From Mucilaginibacter sp. (GTDB lineage Bacteria; Bacteroidota; Bacteroidia; Sphingobacteriales; Sphingobacteriaceae): 50,020 nucleotides of DNA. The stretch lies in NCBI GenBank assembly GCA_028288305.1, contig JAQBOA010000017.1:1-50020 (forward strand), given 5' to 3'. A program made the translations under genes and the position numbers. Positions 34,056 through 42,398 of this stretch are shown here, piece after piece (the stretch's first letter is position 1; each line of letters opens with the position of its first letter). A model generated the notes under the pieces. That model saw nothing but the letters and a program-made list of their open reading frames with translations. It was not told where the DNA came from and did no database searches.

Positions 34056-34595
34056 TTAACAAGAAGCCCTAAAAAACGAAAACGACGAATGTCCATATTT
34101 CCGTTGCTCAATAAATGCCGGATGATTGCTTAAATTTTGAAGGGATTGATGTTCAACTATTAGCAAACCGCCTGGCGCAAGTATGTTTTTTTCAAATATT
34201 ATTTTGGGTATTTCAGGTATGCGGTTAAGATCATAAGGAGGATCGGCAAAAATTAAATCGAATTGTTCTGTTTCATGCTGCAGGTATTTAAAAACATCAT
34301 CCTTAAAAACTTTTATATCGTTTAATCCGTGTTGCCGTGCGGTATCCTTAAGGTAATGAACGCAATGTATGCTACGGTCAACTGAAATCACTTGTTCGGC
34401 CCCCCGCGAGGCAAATTCAAGAGAAATATTTCCTGTGCCGCTAAATAAATCAAGTACCCGGAGACCCTCAAATTCTATTTGGTTTTGCAATATATTGAAC
34501 AGGGCCTCTTTTGCCAGGTCGGTTGTAGGCCGTACAGGCAAGTTTTTTGGTGGGTTAAGCCTTAATCCTTTTAATGCTCCTCCGATGATCCGCAT
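34056..34595 (-). CDS. rsmD: 16S rRNA (guanine966-N2)-methyltransferase
   Basis: A 179-residue SAM-dependent methyltransferase that modifies G966 of 16S rRNA during 30S assembly. It shows the RsmD opening MRIIGGALKGLRLNPP, PTTDLAKEALFNIL, the SAM motif VLDLFSGTGNISLEFASRGA and the catalytic FADPPYDL. Length matches the family. Its start lies 25 bp inside the upstream DUF3822 gene, so the two are translationally coupled. Confidence 0.96.
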   Translation of the reverse strand: MRIIGGALKGLRLNPPKNLPVRPTTDLAKEALFNILQNQIEFEGLRVLDLFSGTGNISLEFASRGAEQVISVDRSIHCVHYLKDTARQHGLNDIKVFKDDVFKYLQHETEQFDLIFADPPYDLNRIPEIPKIIFEKNILAPGGLLIVEHQSLQNLSNHPAFIEQRKYGHSSFSFFRASC

Positions 34596-35383
34596 AGTGA
34601 TAAAGCGGCGAGCGCCATAAATTTGTGTGCAGGAATTTGTCCGGGCAGTTCCAATACCTCAATAGTGTTCAATTCAACATTTGGAAAAAAATCAGCCAGG
34701 CGGTTCATATTTTTATCGCCTTTGTTGATGTCACCACTCAAAATAAGGGTAATCTCGTTGGGTTTTAGGTTAAGCTCTTCAGTTACAAATGAGGTAAAAT
34801 AAGCCAGGTCATTCTCGTTTTTAAATTCAAAAGTATTGTAAAATCGTAGCTTATTTAGAGAGAAATATAAAAATTGAACAGTATCCTTAATGATATCAAT
34901 GTATAGGTTAGTAGCTGGCGGACTACTTTTGGCTATTGCATTTATCCAGCCTTTTGCCATGTAAACCGTGTTTTGAAGTCCAAATTTTTCCACTGCCGAC
35001 ATCAAATCTGCGTCAGTTTTGTAGATGATATTGTTCTGATCGTCTAATGTTTGGGCAAAAACTTTTTCACGGGCTTTTACATCCAAAAAGCGGGCGATAT
35101 CGGCAACATGATCTTCTTTGAATAAACTTTTTGGTACAAGTGTTAGGCCTGTTGCAGGCAAGCCAATAATAACTTTTTTATAGGTGGAGGATAACAAATC
35201 GCTTAATTGATTAGGATCAGCAAGCTCATTTAAAGAACAATTTTGGGCAGAAACCAGTAACCGGTTTTTATAAACAACAGCATAACTAAATGAAGTTGCT
35301 TCCAACTGCAATAATAAAATATAACTATAAGCCTGATACAGGTTAAAATTATTATCCTGGTAATTATTATTGAGATCGCCCAT
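34571..35383 (-). CDS. DUF3822 family protein
   Basis: ATG 35383 is chosen because a TACTTTTG -7 box at 35393-35400 lies just upstream, inside the longer frame that begins at 35512. The 270-residue protein has the DUF3822 style: YSYILLLQLEATSFSYAVVYKNRLLVSAQNC, KVIIGLPATGLTLVPKSLF, FAQTLDDQNNIIYKTD, LNLKPNEITLILSGDINKGD and a C-terminal KFMALAALSLCG. The fold resembles actin-like ATPase domains of the type II secretion PilM/GspL kind by eye, but this is not shown. Function unknown; the overlap with rsmD is common in this family of bacteria. Confidence 0.85.
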   Translation of the reverse strand: MGDLNNNYQDNNFNLYQAYSYILLLQLEATSFSYAVVYKNRLLVSAQNCSLNELADPNQLSDLLSSTYKKVIIGLPATGLTLVPKSLFKEDHVADIARFLDVKAREKVFAQTLDDQNNIIYKTDADLMSAVEKFGLQNTVYMAKGWINAIAKSSPPATNLYIDIIKDTVQFLYFSLNKLRFYNTFEFKNENDLAYFTSFVTEELNLKPNEITLILSGDINKGDKNMNRLADFFPNVELNTIEVLELPGQIPAHKFMALAALSLCGSSEEH

Positions 35384-35392
35384 GTGAATTTG

Positions 35393-35400
35393 CAAAAGTA
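35393..35400 (-). promoter_or_regulatory. -7 promoter box (TACTTTTG) of the DUF3822-rsmD operon
   Basis: Exact TAnnTTTG match 9 bp before the chosen start, so the transcript would have almost no leader. This supports the shorter start of the DUF3822 gene. Confidence 0.5.
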
Positions 35401-35531
35401 ATACTTTTGAAAGATATATTATTAAGTTAAAATCAGGAAGAAAATTACTGTTAATACAAATAATATTGTTAGAATAAGTTCGAACAATTATCTTCATCAA
35501 AATTATTATCACAAGATACCTGCAAATTCTA

Positions 35532-36035
35532 ATGAAAAAGATACATGATCATACCAGACGGACGATATTACTATGGATTGATGTTTTTTATCCTCTTTTC
35601 AAAAAATGGTTTTCTTTACAAACTTTTAGGTATGCGGCATGTGGTGGTGCAAATACATTACTGGATATTTTGCTTTTTTCAGTTAGTTACAATTTTATTT
35701 TGAAAAAACATCAGGTGTATCTTTGTTTCGTTACCATAAGTCCTCACGTCACAGCCATGTTTATGGCGCTAAGCGTATCTTTACCTACAGGATTCTATCT
35801 TAACCGTTATGTTGTTTTTCAATACGCCGATTTAAATAGAAGGAGCCAATTAGCAAGATACATTCTGGTTGTTTCAATCTGTATAAGCTTAAATTATGTT
35901 TTTCTTAAACTTTTTGTAGATATATTGGGTTGGTATCCAACACCATCTAAAATTTTTATAACAGCAATTATTATAGTTATAAGTTATACAATTCAAACTT
36001 TTTATTTTTTTCGTCCTAAGCCCAATATTAATTAG
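35532..36035 (+). CDS. GtrA-family membrane protein
   Basis: A 167-residue protein with four predicted membrane helices. GtrA features are FRYAACGGANTLLDILLFSVSYNF in the first helix, FMALSVSLPTGFYLNRYVVFQYAD in the middle, and QLARYILVVSICISLNYVFLKLFVDILG later, ending in a polar tail. GtrA-type proteins are proposed to flip undecaprenyl-linked sugars for cell-surface polysaccharide modification. No glycosyltransferase partner is adjacent here. It is divergent from the DUF3822 gene and on the same strand as the helicase gene 96 bp downstream. Confidence 0.88.
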   Translation: MKKIHDHTRRTILLWIDVFYPLFKKWFSLQTFRYAACGGANTLLDILLFSVSYNFILKKHQVYLCFVTISPHVTAMFMALSVSLPTGFYLNRYVVFQYADLNRRSQLARYILVVSICISLNYVFLKLFVDILGWYPTPSKIFITAIIIVISYTIQTFYFFRPKPNIN

Positions 36036-36131
36036 GGGTTGACAGAGTTAGTTAATGGTTGATTAAGTTACATTAATTGTTTAAAATTACCTTATTTACC
36101 ATTCATGTAATTTCCTTATTAACCAAACAGC

Positions 36132-37547
36132 GTGTTAACAGATCACATTCAAAAAGCATTCCCACACCAACCTACTCCTCAGCAACTGGAACTGTTCAGC
36201 AAGCTGCACAACTTTTTGGTGAGTGATAATGGTGATGAATGTTTTATTTTGAAAGGTTATGCCGGTACGGGTAAAACTACTGTTTTAGGTGCGCTGGTAA
36301 AAGCTTTGCGTAATTATAATTTCAAATATGTTTTGTTAGCGCCAACCGGACGTGCTGCCAAGGTAATTACAGCTTATTCAGGCCGCAAGGCTTTTACCAT
36401 TCACAAGCGTATCTATCGTAAAAAGACAGCATTTAACGTGGATGAGGGTTTTCTGCTTGGCGATAACCTGGCCGATAATACCTTGTTTATTGTTGATGAA
36501 GCATCGATGATCTCTGACGAAATCGGCGTTAATCACCGTGCATCATTACTTTACGACCTGGTTAACTTTGTGTACAACACTAAAAATTGTAAACTGATGT
36601 TGATAGGGGATACAGCGCAATTACCACCTGTAGGGCTGGATGACAGTCCGGCGCTGGATGTGGCTTTGATGAAAGAAAAATTTGGACTGGATGTTTTTAG
36701 CTTTGAATTGACTGATGTGCTGCGCCAGCAAAAGGATTCGGGCATTTTGTTTAATGCCACCCGTGTGCGGGATATTATACGCCAGGAAAAAACAAATATT
36801 CCTAAAATAGTTACCAAAGGTTATAAGGATATATTCCGTATAGGTGGCGAAATGTTGGAAGAAGGACTTAATTATGCTTATAATAAATACGGGAACGATA
36901 ATACGTTAATTATTTGCCGCTCCAATAAAAACGCCAATGCCTATAACAGGCAAATACGTGGCCGGATATTATACCGCGAGGAAGAACTAACCGGCGGGGA
37001 TCAGGTAATGGTGGTGAAAAATAATTATTTCTGGCTTAATGAGCAGGAGGAGGGAAGCACAGGTTTTATTGCCAACGGCGATATTGCCCGCATAAAAAAA
37101 GTACGGAGACTGGAAGATATGTATGGTTTCCGTTTTGCCGATGTGCAGCTGGAGTTTATTGATTATGCAGAAGATCCGGTTTTAGATTGCAAAATTATGT
37201 TGGATACCCTTTATTCAGAAGCGCCGGCTTTGCTGCCCGAAGATCAGAAAAGGTTCTATCTTGAGGTGATGAAGGATTACGATCATATCCCAAATAAACG
37301 CGCTAAATGGAACGAACTGAAGCTGAACCCCTATTATAATGCGCTGCAAATAAAGTTTGCCTATGCTATAACTTGTCATAAAGCTCAGGGTGGCCAATGG
37401 GGCGCTGTTTTTGTCGATCAGGGTTATTTAACTGATGAAATGGTGAACACCGATTTTTTACGCTGGTTTTACACGGCATGTACCCGCGCCACAAGCGAAT
37501 TGTTCCTGGTGAATTTTAATGAAAAGTTTTTTGCAGGAAGTGGTTAA
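36132..37547 (+). CDS. ATP-dependent RecD-like DNA helicase (SF1)
   Basis: A 471-residue protein that starts with GTG at 36132 (LTDHIQKAFPHQPTPQQLELF follows). Superfamily 1 motifs in order: Walker A GYAGTGKTT (near 41-49), Walker B FIVDEASMI, motif III LMLIGDTAQLPPVG, the conserved AITCHKAQGGQW and the last motif YTACTRATSELFLV. This is the layout of the RecD2-like AAA ATPase/helicases common in Bacteroidota, smaller than RecD2 itself. It probably unwinds DNA in repair or replication; no nuclease partner is adjacent. It is a single gene. Confidence 0.93.
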   Translation: MLTDHIQKAFPHQPTPQQLELFSKLHNFLVSDNGDECFILKGYAGTGKTTVLGALVKALRNYNFKYVLLAPTGRAAKVITAYSGRKAFTIHKRIYRKKTAFNVDEGFLLGDNLADNTLFIVDEASMISDEIGVNHRASLLYDLVNFVYNTKNCKLMLIGDTAQLPPVGLDDSPALDVALMKEKFGLDVFSFELTDVLRQQKDSGILFNATRVRDIIRQEKTNIPKIVTKGYKDIFRIGGEMLEEGLNYAYNKYGNDNTLIICRSNKNANAYNRQIRGRILYREEELTGGDQVMVVKNNYFWLNEQEEGSTGFIANGDIARIKKVRRLEDMYGFRFADVQLEFIDYAEDPVLDCKIMLDTLYSEAPALLPEDQKRFYLEVMKDYDHIPNKRAKWNELKLNPYYNALQIKFAYAITCHKAQGGQWGAVFVDQGYLTDEMVNTDFLRWFYTACTRATSELFLVNFNEKFFAGSG

Positions 37548-37667
37548 TACATATTTTTTTTTATAGGCCTAAACATACTTGATGTCTTTAATGGCTAACT
37601 AACACATATGTAGATTAATATTGTTATAAACTAAAAATCAAAACCATTACTCTACGGAGCTATATCA

Positions 37668-38564
37668 ATGAAATCAAGGCTATTCATTTATGTTTCCTTA
37701 GCGGTAGATATACTTATTGCTGTTTCAAAATTTATCGCAGCAGCCGTAACCGGCAGTTCTTCTATGATCTCCGAAGGGATACACTCAGTAATTGATGCCA
37801 TCAGCCAATTGTTATTGATATGGGGAATAAAAACAAGTAAAAGAAAGCCGGATTTGAGCCGTCCTTATGGTTATGGAAAAGAATTATATTTCTGGTCGTT
37901 CGTTGTATCACTTGTTATTTTTGTTGTAGGCGGGTGTATTTCTTTTTATGAAGGTTTGTTGCGGTTTAACCGGCCGGAGTTTGAGGGAAATCAAAACTGG
38001 AATTATGGTATTTTAGCAATAGCATTCCTGTTTAACACTGTTTCATTGTTCACGGCTTTAAAAGCTTTTAATAAAGATCGCGGACAAACTTTATTTTGGA
38101 AAGCAGTAACACAAAGTAAAGACCCATCAACATTTATTGTGCTTTTAGGTGATGTAGGAGATTTGCTGGGTTTAATTGTTGCCTTTTTTGGTGTTTACCT
38201 GGGGCGGTTATTTCATGATCCTTATTATGATGGTATGGCTTCAATGATCATTAGTGTGATCCTGATTGCCATTTCTTTACTGCTGTTGCGCGAAAGCAAA
38301 AGCCTGCTGATGGGGGAAACTACCAGCAGAAAAATCCTGCGTAAAATTGTAACACTTACCGAAGCTGACCAGGCTGTAATAAAAGTGAAAAAACATTTCT
38401 CCATGTACATGGGGCCGGATGAAGTATTATTGCAGTTAAATACAGTTTTTAAAGATGATCTTACTACCCACCAAATTACCGATGCTATTGAAAGGATTAC
38501 AAAAACGATTCAGACCGAATTTCCACTAATTAAGCAAATCTATATTGAGCCAGTAGCCAGGTAA
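37668..38564 (+). CDS. Cation diffusion facilitator family transporter
   Basis: A 298-residue protein with six predicted helices. Helix 2 carries the CDF signature SSSMISEGIHSVIDAISQLLLIWG with metal-site His and Asp, and helix 5 carries LLGDVGDLLGLIVAFFG with two more Asp residues. A C-terminal cytoplasmic domain (about 210-298, LRESKSLLMGETTSRKILRKIV, VEYQIQTEFPLIKQIYIEP-like ending) is present. CDF proteins export Zn, Fe, Co or Mn by proton antiport; the metal is not determined from the sequence. The gene ends 60 bp from the convergent DUF4397 gene. Confidence 0.92.
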   Translation: MKSRLFIYVSLAVDILIAVSKFIAAAVTGSSSMISEGIHSVIDAISQLLLIWGIKTSKRKPDLSRPYGYGKELYFWSFVVSLVIFVVGGCISFYEGLLRFNRPEFEGNQNWNYGILAIAFLFNTVSLFTALKAFNKDRGQTLFWKAVTQSKDPSTFIVLLGDVGDLLGLIVAFFGVYLGRLFHDPYYDGMASMIISVILIAISLLLLRESKSLLMGETTSRKILRKIVTLTEADQAVIKVKKHFSMYMGPDEVLLQLNTVFKDDLTTHQITDAIERITKTIQTEFPLIKQIYIEPVAR

Positions 38565-38624
38565 TGAGGTTAAAAACTTACCTATATTGAAAAAGAAATA
38601 TTAGGTGAGTTTGCTATCAAAATA

Positions 38625-39350
38625 TTAATAAAAATAAGCATTGGTATAAATGCTTGCGCTTAATTGATCGGTAGCCGTTGTTGCTGCAGATAAACCATGA
38701 AACCATATAGTATAAACAGAACCACTGCTTATGTTAACATTTGAAAGTGTCGCCAATACCGTACCGGACCCCGCCTGGAGAACTTGAAAAACATAATTTT
38801 TATTTGCCTGAACAGGTATAAAAGACGAGTAGCCTTTATAGCTTTTATTGGAAACCAATGTTGAGCCACCTTGTACTGCTAAATCAACAGCCGGAGCATC
38901 AGGACTAAGATTTACAAAGCGGATACTTGCGTTTCCGGAAGCAGGTTGGTTTATAGTATCTGTCAGTAAAACAATTTCGGGCTGGGGCGCCTTATTTGCC
39001 AGGAAAAGGGAATAATTTGTATTTTGGTTTAATTGAATAGTACTTGAAAAGAGTTTGTTCATACTGCCTGTGCTATAAAAATTAGCGGTTCTTGACCCTG
39101 CGTAGGCCCTGAAATAATCAAAATGATCTCCATAATTAATAGCATTCAGGTTAATCTTATTGTTGTTAAGATAAAAATCTAATTGCGGTTCATCAGGGGA
39201 AGCTTGTATAAAAGTTACCAATGCCTCCGGAGGATAATAGTTGTTATTATTGGTTTTTAAACAGGATGACAGAAATACGGATAGCAAGCATACCGGTATA
39301 ATTTTTTCTATCCATCTTTTTGACGTGTTTTTAGAAGTTTTCATATTCAT
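38625..39350 (-). CDS. DUF4397 domain lipoprotein
   Basis: A 241-residue protein with a lipoprotein signal ending at Cys30 (VCLLSVFLSSC). The start could be ATG 39350 or the Met two codons later. After an Asn-rich linker come repeats of the DUF4397 beta-domain: LVTFIQASPDEPQLDFYLNNNKI, NAINYGDHFDYFRAYAGSR and SIRFVNLSPDAPAVDLAVQGG, each with the S-P-D-x-P pattern, and VYTIWFHG at the end. It is exposed at the outer membrane or in the periplasm. Function is unknown. Confidence 0.88.
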   Translation of the reverse strand: MNMKTSKNTSKRWIEKIIPVCLLSVFLSSCLKTNNNNYYPPEALVTFIQASPDEPQLDFYLNNNKINLNAINYGDHFDYFRAYAGSRTANFYSTGSMNKLFSSTIQLNQNTNYSLFLANKAPQPEIVLLTDTINQPASGNASIRFVNLSPDAPAVDLAVQGGSTLVSNKSYKGYSSFIPVQANKNYVFQVLQAGSGTVLATLSNVNISSGSVYTIWFHGLSAATTATDQLSASIYTNAYFY

Positions 39351-39414
39351 TTAATACTTGGATGTAACTTATAAACAAATACGATTTTGAATTGGAATTT
39401 GCTACACCTTTAAA

Positions 39415-39543
39415 ATGAATTTTATGTTTTTTAGTAAAAAAGAAAAGGAGGAGTTCGATACTTGGTTTGCTATTTATTACATAACCAGCTATAGCATAAT
39501 AACTTTGGCAGAATATTTTTTAAACAAATTCAACAATAAATAG
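39415..39543 (+). CDS. Very small hypothetical protein (42 aa), low confidence
   Basis: ATG 39415 to TAG 39541-39543. The peptide is aromatic-rich with a charged start (FFSKKEKEEFDTWFAIYYITS, then YSIITLAEYFLNKFNNK). No family recognised; AT-rich base content alone could produce such a frame. Confidence 0.2.
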   Translation: MNFMFFSKKEKEEFDTWFAIYYITSYSIITLAEYFLNKFNNK

Positions 39544-39590
39544 TATTAATAAGTAACAATATTATTCAATTAACTACTCTGAAAGCACGT

Positions 39591-39604
39591 TAACAATATT
39601 GTTA
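39591..39604. promoter_or_regulatory. Palindrome TAACAATATTGTTA, candidate operator of the efflux operon
   Basis: A perfect 14-bp palindrome 124 bp before the TolC start, with a partial copy (GTAACAATATTATT) at 39553-39566. The size and position would suit a dimeric repressor such as a TetR-type protein, but no such regulator gene is adjacent. Confidence 0.35.
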
Positions 39605-39727
39605 CCTTTTTTACATTTTGTTTTTGTCACTTTTACAAAATGAAAAATATTTAATAAAGTCTGATTGTATATTTTGATGTAAAATTACGTCTTGGGGTTA
39701 TTATTTATTAGTAATTATCTTATTTAA

Positions 39728-41137
39728 ATGTCAAATATTTTTTTTAATATAGGTAATATCCGTATTCCTTTGCTTATTGCTGGTTTGTTTTGTTACTCAT
39801 TTGGCAGTTATGCACAAAATAATAATTCAAAAAGTGTAGCGACTCCGGTAGCTGTACCTGATACCAGTAAAACAAATTTACTTTTGCCCGTTACTGTAAA
39901 CGGTTCCAGTCAATATTTAACCCTTCAGCAATGCATTGATTATGCTTTACAACATCAACCGGGAGTAAATATTGCACTAATAAACATTAATGTAGCTAAA
40001 ACAACAAATGCAATAAATTTAGCAGGATTATTGCCCCAGGTTAATTCGTCAGGTAATTTAATACATAATATTCAGGTGGCCAGTACAGTAACAAGTGCTA
40101 ATTATGTTCCTTATACAAATACTTTTATTCCGGGTGTAGCAGTAAGCCAGGCAATTTTTAATCCCAGTCTTTTATATGCATATAAAAGTGCTCCTTTATA
40201 TGTTAAACAGGCACAGCAAGTTACCGACAGTACAAAAATATTTCTTGTTGACGCAGTAAGTAAATCATTCTATAATTTGCTGCTTACCCTTGAGCAGATT
40301 AATGTTTTGAAAGGTGATACTGCTGAGTTCGGCAAAAGTTTAAGGGATGCTTATCATCAATACAAAGGCGGTATTGTTGATGAAACTGATTATGAGCAGG
40401 CTCAAATTACATTAAATAACACAATTGCCCAATTAAAGCAGGCCAATGAAAATGTTGCTCCGCAATATGCTACTTTAAAACAATTTATGGGTTTTCCGCC
40501 CGAGCAACAATTCAATGTTGTTTTCGATACTTTACAAATGATGAAAAGTATTCATATTGATACTACACAACAACTGCAATATGAAAAACGAATTGAGTAT
40601 CAGTTGTTAAATACTAACAAAAATTTACAATCGCAGCTTGTTGACTATTACCGGTATTCCTGGTTGCCCACCCTTTCCGGAATTTACAGCTATAACCGCA
40701 CCTTTAAAAGTACAACATTTGGTACACTGTTCGAAACTTCATTTCCAAGTTCATATGTAGGATTGTCATTCACTATACCCATTTTTACAGGATTTTCAAG
40801 AATTAATAATTTGCATAGAGCAAAGCTACAGCAACAAATTCTTAACTGGAGCCAAACAGATCTGAAATCACAGATATATACACAATACGCAACGGCTTTA
40901 GCCAATTACAAAAGCAATTATTATAATTTACAATTACTGCAAAAAAATGTGGCATTGTCAAGACGGGTTTACTTTGTTGTTGAGCTTCAATATAAACAAG
41001 GAATTGTACCTTATTTAAATGTAATTACTGCCCAAGCAAATTTAATAACATCAGAAATAAACTATATAAATACTTTGTTCCAGGTATTGTCATACAAAAT
41101 TGATCTGGAAAAAGCTATGGGAAATATTTCTTATTAA
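39728..41137 (+). CDS. TolC-family outer membrane efflux protein
   Basis: A 469-residue protein with a signal peptide (cleavage after YAQ near residue 30). The usual TolC core follows: LTLQQCIDYALQHQPGVNIALI at the first helix, VNSSGNLIHNI, VSQAIFNPSLLYAYKSAPLYVKQAQQ, the second repeat with EKRIEYQLLNTNKNLQSQLVDYYRYSWLPTLSG and FTIPIFTGFSRINNLHRAKLQQQIL, and the closing ELQYKQGIVPYLNVITAQANLI. It forms the outer membrane tunnel of a tripartite pump. The adaptor gene follows after 21 bp. Confidence 0.95.
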   Translation: MSNIFFNIGNIRIPLLIAGLFCYSFGSYAQNNNSKSVATPVAVPDTSKTNLLLPVTVNGSSQYLTLQQCIDYALQHQPGVNIALININVAKTTNAINLAGLLPQVNSSGNLIHNIQVASTVTSANYVPYTNTFIPGVAVSQAIFNPSLLYAYKSAPLYVKQAQQVTDSTKIFLVDAVSKSFYNLLLTLEQINVLKGDTAEFGKSLRDAYHQYKGGIVDETDYEQAQITLNNTIAQLKQANENVAPQYATLKQFMGFPPEQQFNVVFDTLQMMKSIHIDTTQQLQYEKRIEYQLLNTNKNLQSQLVDYYRYSWLPTLSGIYSYNRTFKSTTFGTLFETSFPSSYVGLSFTIPIFTGFSRINNLHRAKLQQQILNWSQTDLKSQIYTQYATALANYKSNYYNLQLLQKNVALSRRVYFVVELQYKQGIVPYLNVITAQANLITSEINYINTLFQVLSYKIDLEKAMGNISY

Positions 41138-41158
41138 TACTTAAAATAACCAGCCTCA

Positions 41159-42340
41159 ATGAATAAAATAATATTAAATACCATTTTTATAAGCTGTCTT
41201 ATATTTGCTGCTTGTAAAAAAAAGCAGCCGCCATCTAATCCCGAGGTACCTGTTAACTTATTAAAGGTAAACGAACAACGTGTATTGTATTATGATAAAT
41301 ATCCCTCAACAACAGCGGCACTAAGCCAGGTTAACTTGCTTCCGCAAATAACAGGTGCTATTACAGGCATATTTTTTAAAGAGGGCTCCCATGTTGAAAA
41401 AGGACAAAAATTATATGAAATAGATAAACGCATTTATCAGGCTGCTTATGACCAGGCGGTAGCTAATTTAAAAGTATCGCAGGGTACTTTGGTGCAGTCT
41501 CAACAAGATGCCGACCGCTACGAATATCTGAATAAATATAATGCAGTGGCTAAACAGCTGTATGATCATGCAATAATCACCCTCGAGAATGCAAAAAATA
41601 CCGTTAAAGCTTTGGAGCAGGCTGTAAGAACTGCGAAAACCAATTTAAATTACGCTGTTGTTTATGCACCGTTTACAGGTACTATAGGCTTTAGCATGGT
41701 AAAGCTTGGCGATGTGGTAAATCCGGGTGCAACTATTTTAACTACAATTTCAACAGACAACCCAATGGCCGTTGATTTTATAATAAATGAAAAGAATTTA
41801 CCTTTTTTTGAAAGGTTACAAATCAATAAACAGAATAATGTTGATTCGTTGTTTACTATATTGATGCCTGATAATTCCCTTTATCCTTATACCGGAAAAA
41901 TATCAGTGATTGACCGTGCTGTTGATTCACAGACCGGCTCAATCAAGGTAAGGCTTGTATTTGCAAACCCTCAAGGCTTTTTAAGAGTGGGAATGAGCTG
42001 TGTTGTAAGGGTACATAACCAGGATACACAACCGCAATTGGTTTTACCAAGCAAAGCCGTTGTTGAACAAATGGGCGAATATTTTGTGTTTGTGGCAAAA
42101 GACTCAGTTATTAATAACCCCCAAGCTAAGTCAGATACAGGAAAAAGAAAAAATGTACTTATTGTGGCGCAAAAAAAGGTACAGATTGGTCAAACTATCG
42201 GACCCAATCAGGTTATAAAAAGCGGAATTAATGCAGGGGACCGAATAGTGACCGATGGGGTACAATCTCTCCATGATGGTTCGCAAATAACTACTGCTAA
42301 TAAAGTAGCTCCGGGTGGCGGGGGAAAACGTGGCCAATAG
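41159..42340 (+). CDS. RND-pump periplasmic adaptor lipoprotein (HlyD/MFP family)
   Basis: A 393-residue protein with a lipoprotein signal (IISCLIFAAC-type end, Cys19). It has the split lipoyl domain (GAITGIFFKEGSHVEKGQKLYEID and LNYAVVYAPFTGTIGFSMVKLGDVV), a hairpin helix region between them, a beta-barrel segment (SVIDRAVDSQTGSIKVRLVFANPQGFLRVGMSCVV) and a membrane-proximal end with VQIGQTIGPNQVIKSGINAGDRIV. It bridges TolC to the pump. Only one adaptor is encoded for two pumps. Confidence 0.95.
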   Translation: MNKIILNTIFISCLIFAACKKKQPPSNPEVPVNLLKVNEQRVLYYDKYPSTTAALSQVNLLPQITGAITGIFFKEGSHVEKGQKLYEIDKRIYQAAYDQAVANLKVSQGTLVQSQQDADRYEYLNKYNAVAKQLYDHAIITLENAKNTVKALEQAVRTAKTNLNYAVVYAPFTGTIGFSMVKLGDVVNPGATILTTISTDNPMAVDFIINEKNLPFFERLQINKQNNVDSLFTILMPDNSLYPYTGKISVIDRAVDSQTGSIKVRLVFANPQGFLRVGMSCVVRVHNQDTQPQLVLPSKAVVEQMGEYFVFVAKDSVINNPQAKSDTGKRKNVLIVAQKKVQIGQTIGPNQVIKSGINAGDRIVTDGVQSLHDGSQITTANKVAPGGGGKRGQ

Positions 42341-42398
42341 GTCGAAAGTCTTAAGTAAAAAAAGGGACTTAAAACTTTAAAAAGATGATGAACAAAGT

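Larger units (their letters stand above)
39351..39727. other. 377-bp AT-rich region upstream of the RND efflux operon
   Basis: Contains a 42-codon frame (39415-39543) and the TAACAATATTGTTA palindrome with an upstream half copy. No clear TAnnTTTG box is seen near the operon, only imperfect forms with an extra T (TACATTTTG, TATATTTTG). Confidence 0.5.
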
